A DNA stretch of 27,753 nucleotides from Plantago elongata. Lineage: Eukaryota > Streptophyta > Magnoliopsida > Lamiales > Plantaginaceae. Below the pieces are notes generated by a model. The model worked only from the letters and a program-made list of their open reading frames with translations. It made no database searches and was not told the DNA's origin. The translations under genes were made by a program, and so were the position numbers. The stretch covers positions 1 to 27,753 of the forward strand of contig JAYMSP010001914.1 of the NCBI GenBank assembly GCA_036897095.1, written 5' to 3'. Shown here one piece after another: positions 20,293 through 27,753 of this stretch. Position 1 is the stretch's first letter. Each line of letters opens with the position of its first letter.

Positions 20293-20525
20293 ATTATATT
20301 TTGTGTGTTATTTACTTTCAGTATTTACATTCAAGTACAACACTCACACACACTTTATCACTGCAAAGCACAAACTCATTTGTCTATCGATTAAAGTCTC
20401 CCGCTCTCTGAATTTAAGTATCAGAAACCTTCTCGTTTCTGAGAAATAGTGTTTATCGATAAAAGCTTGAAAAGAATATTCACCCCCCTGATCAGTCTTT
20501 TCATTTGCTGCTATCTGGAACAACA

Positions 20526-20849
20526 TATGACATACATAAAATTCTATTAATCTTGATTAAGCTTGTAACTTTTTGTTTTATTCTGTTTCAAACTCAACTT
20601 TCCCTCTTAATTTAAAAAGTATTGTATCCCTATCTTTTATTACTTAATTCGCTCTCTCTTTCCTGTTTTAATGTATCCCTATATTTAGTGTTGCATGTTA
20701 TAGTGCTTTAGACCAACATAATTACCTAAATAAAGTATTTACGCTTACTATGATTAAAACATGCTTTGAAAATAATGAGAGAAGCCTTCAAATATACCGA
20801 AGTAAACATATAAACACGGGTATCCTCATATTTTATATTAAGTTACTAT
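20526..20849. other. AT-rich sequence, nothing recognised
   Basis: No gene or RNA is visible. A stretch at 20728-20752 (ACCAACATAATTACC) resembles one at 18352-18366 on the other side of the enlarged LTR, which may mean both flanks derive from one older sequence. Confidence 0.4.
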
Positions 20850-21445
20850 GTTATGAAGATGATGCTGGCAATTTTGAATCTTGAAGATGATGTTGGCAAT
20901 TTTGAATCTTGTGACTGTTTGGTGTAGAAGGCCCAAACAAAAAACCAAACTACAAAAATACCCGAACTTAACCAAGGGTCAAACGGTGGGTCTTTTGTAA
21001 ATGAGTAAGTATATGTAGCACAACCGTACTCACATTCCCCATAATTCTCATTAAACTCTAGAAAACAGAACAAACAAAATTCATTTGTATAGAAATCGAC
21101 CTCCATCGTCTGAAAATGCTTAAAATCTTTGAAGCTCAGAAACGCCTCTCTCAACGTGGAAGGTGGGTCTTTTGTAAACCGGTAAGTATATATAGCACAA
21201 CTCAACTCACATTCACCATAATTCTCATTAAACTCTAGAAAACAGAACAAACAAAACTCATTTCTCAAGGAATCGACCCCTCTCGTCTGAAACTACTTGA
21301 AATCGCTGGAAACTGCCAGAAAACAGCTCGCAAATGCCTCTCTCGACGTAGTTTTTATGTGCTCTCTTATTTCTCTAGAAATTGACCCCTCTCTTCTGAA
21401 ACTGCTTGAAATAGCTCGAAAACGCCTCTCTCGACGTGGCTTTTA
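20850..21445. repeat. Cluster of direct repeats
   Basis: A 28-bp unit GAAGATGATG[C/T]TGGCAATT is doubled at 20853-20908. A unit of about 176 bp follows, at 20986-21161 and 21162-21350. Both start GGTGGGTCTTTTGTAAA and include CATAATTCTCATTAAACTCT. A partial third unit lies at 21374-21440. CGCCTCTCTCGACGT closes each unit. The long minus-strand open frame here simply repeats the same residues and is not a supported gene. Confidence 0.8.
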
Positions 21446-21483
21446 TAAAATTAATCTCGAAAACGCTTGAAAATGCCATAAAG

Positions 21484-21582
21484 GAGGATCTGATTTGAAG
21501 AGGGAATGTGATGGAGGGCACACAAATTCTAAATGAGGGTCTGATTTGAAGAAGGAACGTAATGGAGGGCACACACGCAGTT
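21484..21582. repeat. 54-bp direct repeat, two units
   Basis: GGATCTGATTTGAAGAGGGA and GGGTCTGATTTGAAGAAGGA start two adjacent units. Both continue into AATGGAGGGCACACA or GATGGAGGGCACACA. They precede the zinc-knuckle remnant. Confidence 0.75.
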
Positions 21583-21590
21583 CCAATTGA

Positions 21591-21674
21591 TGGTATATGC
21601 CAGCAGGACATGAAGATTTTGGTTGTTTCAGCTACGGCAAACAAGGCCACCTGTCTAGGGATTGTTCACAATAG
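21591..21674 (+). pseudogene. Retrotransposon gag zinc-knuckle remnant
   Basis: The + strand reads WYMPAGHEDFGCFSYGKQGH and then LSRDCSQ before a stop. The pattern is the CCHC knuckle (C-x2-C-x4-H-x4-C) of retrotransposon gag proteins, but the second Cys is Tyr, which would abolish zinc binding. An in-frame stop lies right upstream (21588-21590). No other gag or pol sequence is near, so it is an isolated relic. Confidence 0.6.
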
Positions 21675-21699
21675 GTAAATTAGGGACTGCCTGATTTCT

Positions 21700-23187
21700 T
21701 TGATTTTATTTGCGTACAATGCAGGTTACTTGGGACTCACTGTTGGTCTTGTTGAGATTTTGTTCTGATTTTACAGAAGAAGAAAAATCATAGCCATGGT
21801 GGTAGAGTTTATTTATTTCAATGATAATAAGGTTGTATTCTCCAAGAAGAAGGACATTGTATGGAGAAGATCAACATAAAATGATAGGGATAACAATGCA
21901 ACCAATCATATATTTGACAAGGCAAATGAAGAAACCTGAGGAATCTTTAAATGTCATAAAAGAAACGTCGATATGTTAGCTAATATTTTCTATTTTTCCT
22001 AACAGGCATCAAATAAAAAAATTAATATATCTTTCCGTTTTCGTTGAATTTCAAAAATACTAAAGTAAAACTTAGTAATTCTTACAAAATATTATATTAA
22101 TTTTAAAAGTATTTTAGATGGTAAATTTAAATCTTTTTGATTAATATCTATATGTTTGTAATTTAAATATTAATAAGGAGGAAGGGCGATGGGGCGTCGC
22201 CCAGGCGATCACTTTCGACTTATAATATTTCAATTAAAAAATATAAATAAGTATAGTAAATTAGTAGAAAATTGCAAAAAAAAATTGCAAATAAGTCCCT
22301 ATTTGTAGTATTTTATATATTTAATCTTTCTTAAGACATTGTGAGGAATAAATTACATCAAATTCTATTAAAATAATAATATATACATGTACATGCATGT
22401 TTTCCATTGAATGAAGTTTATGTTGCAAAGTACATATCCAAAGTCATCTATATGAGATTGACTATAATTTGTTTGAGTGATAAACACATACTTTAGATTC
22501 TGTTCATTCAAAACATCTTTAACCTGTAAAGAAGGTTCAAAACTTATTCACATGAAACTTTTGTTACTTGTCCAGTTGATGTGAATCATGTGATGATTTC
22601 TGTCTTAAATTAAAACATTTACAATTTGTTGTCCCTAGGCGTATTGTCTAACTGATATTTTTAATAATTATAATATTTTATATATTTTTTAAAAATATAT
22701 ATGATAAAATTTTGTAAGTTAGCAATTTTATTGAAGAAATATGACATGTATGTTATACATGTAATTTTTTTTTAGAAATAGATATTTTGAACACAAAACT
22801 CTACTTGACAATAAATTTATTATTTTCTTCACTAAATTTATTTAATTAATTTAATTTAAATAAGTTTAAATATTTCCCAGAACCTTCTTGGGACAACTGT
22901 AAAATTGAATTTTAGGGAGAGAAGAATCTTGTGTTTTCTGTAAGCACATGATTGGACCATATAAGCCAGAATAGTTGTTCCACTCAGTGCCAGACTTTTA
23001 TATAAATTTGCATGCAATATGAAAGTTTTGTTAACATGTTACTCTGAGATCTTTAGAAGATACAATGCATTTTTTAAATGTCTTCGATCTTTATAAAATA
23101 TATCGATCATTTTCAAGTGTCTTTGACAAAAGGTCATAACCATGTGTAAGAACTAATTAAAAACAAATTAAAAGGAATACCGTTGGC
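21700..23187. other. AT-rich intergenic sequence
   Basis: There is no supportable gene. A short GC-rich island at 22185-22215 (GGGCGATGGGGCGTCGCCC, then AGGCGATC) stands out. A related-looking CCCTAGGCGTATTGTC is at 22634-22649. They could mark the ends of a decayed small transposon, but I cannot align them well. Confidence 0.4.
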
Positions 23188-23730
23188 TTAATATAGTATT
23201 ATCACACCGGTGGAACATCACCTTTCACTATATTTCTAGTGTAATAAGAGTATTCTCTCCACTTTAGTTTTGGTTGCGGTCAACTGCAGTTAATATCCCG
23301 AACTCTTGACTTGACTTCGTATTGAGACATGCTAGACTCGAGGGATGACCAAGATTACTTCGCAGTGTGTCACAAGTGGTTTGGAAAGTGTGAAGTAGGA
23401 GTTTGTTGTGAGATCGGTTTTGAGATTTATATTTTAGATGTCCTTAATGAAGTCTCGAATGTTAATGGTTCCCGTTGATTCATGATTGGTGTCGGTTTCG
23501 AACAGTGGTAGAGGTTGTGATGTAATTGAGACTTGTATCCCGAGCATTCCTTATGCTCTTGTACTTTGATTTGAAGTATTAATAAAAAAATTACCGTTTT
23601 AAATTGTTTTTTATCACATCAGTGGATCAAACCGAGTCGAGGAAGCCCAACTCAAATTTTACTGGGATTAATATAGTATTATGACACCGGTGGATCAAAC
23701 CGAGTTTAGGATTGGATCCGACTCGACTTT
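23188..23730. repeat. Direct repeats around a 480-bp segment, unknown element
   Basis: TTAATATAGTATTATCACACCGGTGGA at 23188-23214 recurs with one change at 23668-23694, given here by its ends TTAATATAGTATTAT and CACCGGTGGA. A further related unit, TATCACATCAGTGGATCAAA, begins at 23612, 68 bp before the matching part of the last one. The segment ends in AT-rich sequence with AATAAAA at 23580-23586. It could be a decayed LTR-derived or TRIM-like element, but no primer-binding site or coding part was found. Confidence 0.5.
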
Positions 23731-24126
23731 TACTCTGCCTCGGTATAGAAATAAAATTAATATTTATAGAATAGTAGTTCATATATAATGTTGCAGGAAG
23801 TTTAAATTCAGAGTTCTAATCTAGTCAAAAAGTTCGTGAATAGGATTCCATGACCCAATAACTTGCTAGATATTTGCCTACAATGCACTTCTAGATACTG
23901 TATTTGCTAATGTATGTAATGAGGGATGTAGATAAAATTGTGCACCGTGGCTAGCTAATAATGGGCAAATAAATACAAGAACTGAACTGAACTTGAGGGA
24001 CCTTAGAATTAGAGAAATTTCATTGAGGATTAATTGGTTGAATATTATAAACTCTTATAGTAACAAATTTGCCCTGTATATATAAACTATAAATAATTCA
24101 TATTTATCACTCTATAAATAGAAATT
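23731..24126. other. 3' flank of the HD-Zip gene
   Basis: AT-rich sequence containing the presumed 3' UTR of the minus-strand HD-Zip gene. The minus strand carries several near-canonical poly(A)-like motifs around 24060-24115 (for example TATTTATAG and ATTATTTATAG), and none is decisive. Confidence 0.35.
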
Positions 24127-25178
24127 TTACTGTTCATGCCATGGCCAAAACTCCGTGTTCTCTTCAATCCCACCAAACATGTTGCAGTAGCCTTCATTTG
24201 ATGCGCCATGGAGGAGCTGTGTTAGGCTATTATTCGCGGTCGGTGCGAATGGGACTACGGTTTTGTTGCTTGAATGTGAGTACACCGTGTTGTTTGTAGA
24301 TGTCATGTTGAGATTTACATCACAACTGTTTTGGTCACTCCCGTTGCTCCAAGATCCTTCATTGTCTTTGTTTAGGTTGATCATTTGTCTCGTTGAATCT
24401 TTGTTCTCCAGTGCCATTACCTGCAAAATTTAACAACGGGGACATGGTACGTTTTGGTTTAGTTCATGTTTGCAACAAGTTCAACTTACTTCTCAAACTG
24501 ATGAAATGAATAATTACAATTGTTGTGATCAAAAGTTAAACTAGTATATGATTATGCCAACGAAGTGCAGCTTAGTTCGTAAAACAATTACCTCAGCTTG
24601 AAGTTTTTTGTTTTGAGACTTGAGCACATCATTATCAGCCTTAACTGCATCATATTGCTTCCTCAAGACATCATAATCCCTCTCCAATTGCTTTGTCTTC
24701 CAACGGGCCCTCCTATTCTGAAACCATATAGCTACTTGCCTGGGCTTCAGGCCCAAAGCCCGAGCTAGCTGGACTTTCCTCTCGGGCTCCAACTTGTTCC
24801 CCAGCTCAAAGCTCTTCTCCAGGGCCTTAACTTGCTCTATGTTCAACCTCCTCTTCTTTTCACCAAGCATTTGCATGCCGTCATCCGACATGTCATCATC
24901 GGGCTGCATTTCGTCGGCCCGCTCAAGCCCGGAGTACGAGATGGATCGCCTCATAAAAAATTCCGATACACCTACACCATTGTATAGGAAAACACATTAT
25001 CAATACCCTAACTTTGTAGATTGCACAGACTGAATGTACAACACATTCATGCACCTGATATACTACAGAACGAGAATTTTGCGATTTTATATAGAAACAA
25101 GACTTTAGACATACCTTGGAAATCCTGAGGAGCACAAGAGGAAGAGGGGAATTGTGGGACTTCATTGGATTGGAACAT
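24127..25178 (-). CDS. HD-Zip class I transcription factor (ATHB-13/20/3/23 type)
   Basis: The coding exons are 25115-25178, 24592-24971 and 24127-24420 on the minus strand, with GT-AG introns in phases 1 and 0, giving 245 aa. The homeodomain (about residues 59-117) includes [20 protein letters not shown] and [15 protein letters not shown]. It runs straight into a leucine zipper (about 118-150; the heptads begin at [20 protein letters not shown]). Such proteins dimerise through the zipper and bind CAATNATTG-type sites in the nucleus. An acidic stretch (DDDMSDDG) precedes the homeodomain. The C-terminus ends FWPWHEQ, the aromatic tail typical of the ATHB-13/20/3/23 clade, and [10 protein letters not shown] also fits that clade. 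Arabidopsis relatives act in root, cotyledon and stress responses; the role here is not shown. The N-terminus ([10 protein letters not shown]) is short. An in-frame stop upstream supports the start at 25178. Confidence 0.93.
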
Positions 25179-27753
25179 GGATAACACCTGATGTTTAAGG
25201 CTAAAGTCTTTTGTTGCAATTTACAAGCATAAAATGGAAAATGAAGATTGATTGGAGGATTATAATTAGAACATGCTCACACAATGAAGGTGTCAGTGCG
25301 TGAAATATTGATTGAGAAATTTTATGGGGAGAGATTGTGGAGTATGAACATGGGTTCTCAAGATTGGAAGCCAGCTATAATATGTTTGGGAAGAAATAGT
25401 GAAATTTCTATGACTTTTTTATTTCTTAAAAGATTCTTGCTACCTGCTTCAATGTCAATTTTATTGCTTTTCTCTTGACTTATTTTACAGTTTGTGGTGA
25501 TTGACATGCCTTTACTAGTTGCAAGTTGTAACATTTGCAATTTGATTGGCATCTCACACCTGATGCAATTTGAATTGAAAAAATTTAATTTAAATTATTT
25601 TATTTAATATATAAAATAAATAATTTAAATATATTACTAATCTAAATAAGCTTTGCAATTAACATATTTATTAGATCAATTAACTTACAAGTCAGTCACT
25701 ACGAGTAATATAACAAGCTTGTAAGTTATAAATAAGTTTATTAAACTTATAAGCTTATTTAGTCTTCAACATTTTGTACAATTTGGTAAACCGCATCATT
25801 ATTTATTTACATAATTTATATCAAAACGGAGAATTATGAGTTTTATGAAATTTTAGTCGAACGAGATGGTCGACTATCATTAGAAGCATGTTGTATAACA
25901 TGCTGCTATTATCCATATATACGTGTAGTAATATTCGGATACAGTTTCATATAGTTTAAAATCATAGAAGTGGTGGAGAAACTACTTATGACACCAATAA
26001 TTATTTTTGATGGTGTAATTCAAGGAGGTTTATATGCAGAAAATGACGTATTCAAAGTTGATTCGGAAGTGTCAGGTTTCGAAAAAGTCCTAATGTTTTT
26101 CATAAAAAAATAGTGTTCTGAGCAAGAATCATTGCTTATGACGCAAGACGTATGGTCTTTTGGTGGCTAAGATTACAATTTTATAATTTTGAAATTTTTG
26201 TAATTTTTAAAAGTTATTAGAATTTATTTTGTATTAGGATTCGTTTATAGGTAGTTAGGTTTTTAGTATTTAAGCACTATTACACATTGTTGTTATATAG
26301 TTTTTTATTACTTTATAAAGAAACTAATTTTTCTTCAAATATGTTAATTTTCAATATTCCCCTAATCCTAATAATGAACTTTGATTTCTTTCTAACCATG
26401 TACGATGCATCTACTTTGAATATGGAGTCATCATTCACAGTCTAATCATCAATCGGATATGTAACTAAGATGATACAACTTGAATAATAAACAGTTTAAT
26501 CGGTGGAATGTTTCATCTCCGATCAATAAATAGGGAGTTTGTTTCATTCTTAGTCGTTTTAAAAATAAAATAAAATATTATAACTTCAATTAGAGTTATA
26601 AATAACATATAAATTCATTTAATATATTTTCGGTATTTTAAAGAAAGTGTTAACTAGGTGAAAATGGCACTAGTTTATATAACCTTTATTTGGAACCTGT
26701 TAATCAATTTTAATTCTCAAATTTTACTGCAAACTATACCATCTTTGTCACTGGGTTTGTATAAAGTATTAACGCTCAAATACTCCTCATTAATTTGACA
26801 TTCATCATGATATTATACTGAACTATCTCTACTAGTTAACTCTTTATATATATCTAATTAAGTGGATTAATCTATCATTAATTAACCACGAAAACGAAGC
26901 ACACCTCAATTAGTAAGTTGCTTCCTCTTGACTTAATAGATCGGGACTTGGAGTCACTTCTATGGTTTAATGAAAAAAACTGATAATAACTTTAGGCAAG
27001 ACCTTTCCAAAAAGTGGTCTATCAAATGGAACCAAGAATGGTTTCCCTTTAAAAAGCAAACCGATGAAGGTTGGGTGAATGCCTAACATGCTCAGTTCAG
27101 GAATGTTTATTAGAAACATTCAATACTAACCATGAGAATCAATGTCTTTGTGAACAAACTTCGATTTTAGGTCATTAAAATGTTTGTCAATTTTAGCAGA
27201 AATAGCGTCTCAATGCAAGGAATGTTGTAACTGTCTGTGTTATTTGGAATAAGTTAAACTAGTCACCCGTGACACGTGCGGATAATTTTATTTATAACTT
27301 TAAATTCATACTATAAAAAATAAATAAATTATTTTAATCATATGAATAATAATAAATGAAAATACAAAGTTTTATATGATTTAACCTTATTATTAGTAAG
27401 CTAGTATTAACCTATGACGATCTACGGTTTAATTTTGATAATAATAAATATAAAGGGGAAGACAAAATAAAATAATCGTGAAAATAAAATATTCAAATTT
27501 ATGTAAATAACATTGATTGTAATATGCGGGTAGTCTTCATCCACTATTATATTATTGAATTTTTATTTTTGCTAATCAAAGAACATGTAAATACCACTCA
27601 TAAAATATATAATTTGAAAGGCGTATGATCCAATCCTATCTATCATTTGATAATAATATACATGTTTTATTTTAAATTTTATCTCTCAAGAAAGTAGAGA
27701 GAAGATCAAAGACAATTTCCGCCTAGAGAGTCAGAACCCCCCTCCCCCAAGAA
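25179..27753. other. Upstream region of the HD-Zip gene and AT-rich intergenic DNA
   Basis: The first few hundred bases should hold the HD-Zip promoter and leader (minus strand). No clear TATA box is singled out. Beyond that the sequence is AT-rich, with no recognised gene, RNA or complete transposon. Local points are a TTAT-rich inverted repeat at about 25725-25760 (ATAAGTTTATTAAACTTAT), a short open frame at 26969-27085, and a CGTGACACGTGCGG stretch at 27268-27281. Confidence 0.45.

Larger units (their letters stand above)
18399..20525 (+). mobile_element. Second LTR copy of the solo-LTR family, enlarged
   Basis: It starts TGTTAGGAATATC and ends GGAACAACA, and it aligns along its length with the reverse complement of 14487-15929. 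It is about 680 bp longer because of a MITE (18661-18838) and a 497-bp tandem duplication (19293-20292). A TATAAAAA box is kept at 18452-18459, whereas the other copy has a mutated version. Near its 3' end is ATTCACCCCCC. No matching five-base duplication is visible at its ends (GAATG and TATGA), and no internal retrotransposon sequence follows. It may be an old solo LTR or a piece of a rearranged element. Confidence 0.8.

Noticed and set aside
18394..20530. Target-site duplication for the + strand LTR copy
   Set aside because: The five bases on each side (GAATG and TATGA) do not match, and shifting the right end does not give a match either.
20846..21268. 140-codon minus-strand frame with duplicated NEFCLFCFLEFNENYGECE
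   Set aside because: The repeated residues mirror the 176-bp DNA repeat. No start context, intron or family supports a gene.
21375..21650. Minus-strand frame with repeated CVPSITF motif
   Set aside because: It is antisense to the 54-bp repeats and to the zinc-knuckle reading, and shows no independent family likeness.
24923..25219. 98-codon minus-strand frame starting MQQKTLALNIRCY
   Set aside because: It runs through exon 1, intron 1 and part of exon 2 of the HD-Zip gene in the wrong frame. The family-consistent product needs splicing at 25115 and 24971.
1..27753. CRISPR arrays, tRNA or rRNA genes, bacterial-type operons
   Set aside because: No array of regular spacers, no cloverleaf-like or rRNA-like segment was recognised by eye. 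The introns and transposons show plant nuclear DNA. A tRNA scan would settle the small RNAs.

Overview
The window is nuclear DNA of a flowering plant, most likely a eudicot. It is AT-rich, its genes are split by GT-AG introns, and it carries nested plant retrotransposons. The four gene families recognised are plant-typical. The species cannot be told from the sequence.

Layout: (1) 1-2700 holds no convincing gene. It contains a GC-rich degenerate minisatellite (about 890-1300) and a 182-bp inverted-repeat element (1984-2165). (2) 2729-8036 carries two tandem + strand genes for a PIG3/zeta-crystallin-type quinone oxidoreductase. Each has six exons of identical lengths (252, 180, 82, 108, 159 and 200 bp) and encodes 326 aa. 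A perfect 82-bp tandem repeat lies between them. (3) 8307-10223, on the minus strand and convergent with the second oxidoreductase, holds the last five exons' worth of coding material of a GH35 beta-galactosidase in four internal or terminal exons plus the final exon, including a complete C-terminal SUEL lectin domain. The catalytic domain is absent from the window. A pyrimidine-rich leader-like exon (about 10850-11060) lies upstream. (4) 11270-18311 is a decayed minus-strand Copia-type LTR retrotransposon. Its 3' LTR is split by a 5'-truncated LINE (about 11345-13410), and its interior is split by an unrelated 1443-bp solo LTR (14487-15929) with a GGTAT target-site duplication. (5) 18399-20525 is a second, + strand copy of that solo LTR family, enlarged by a 178-bp MITE and a 497-bp tandem duplication. 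(6) 20850-21680 is a cluster of short direct repeats ending in a broken gag-type zinc knuckle. (7) 24127-25178 is a complete three-exon HD-Zip class I transcription factor gene on the minus strand (245 aa). (8) 25200-27753 shows only AT-rich sequence with no supportable gene.

The genes do not form a pathway; they are neighbours on a chromosome. The sequence history is the main content: a gene duplication, a gene truncation and at least five transposon or duplication events whose order can be read from nesting. No previously undescribed system is proven. The best candidate for something new is the catalytic-domain-less beta-galactosidase locus, which keeps intact splice sites and could encode a small lectin-like protein.
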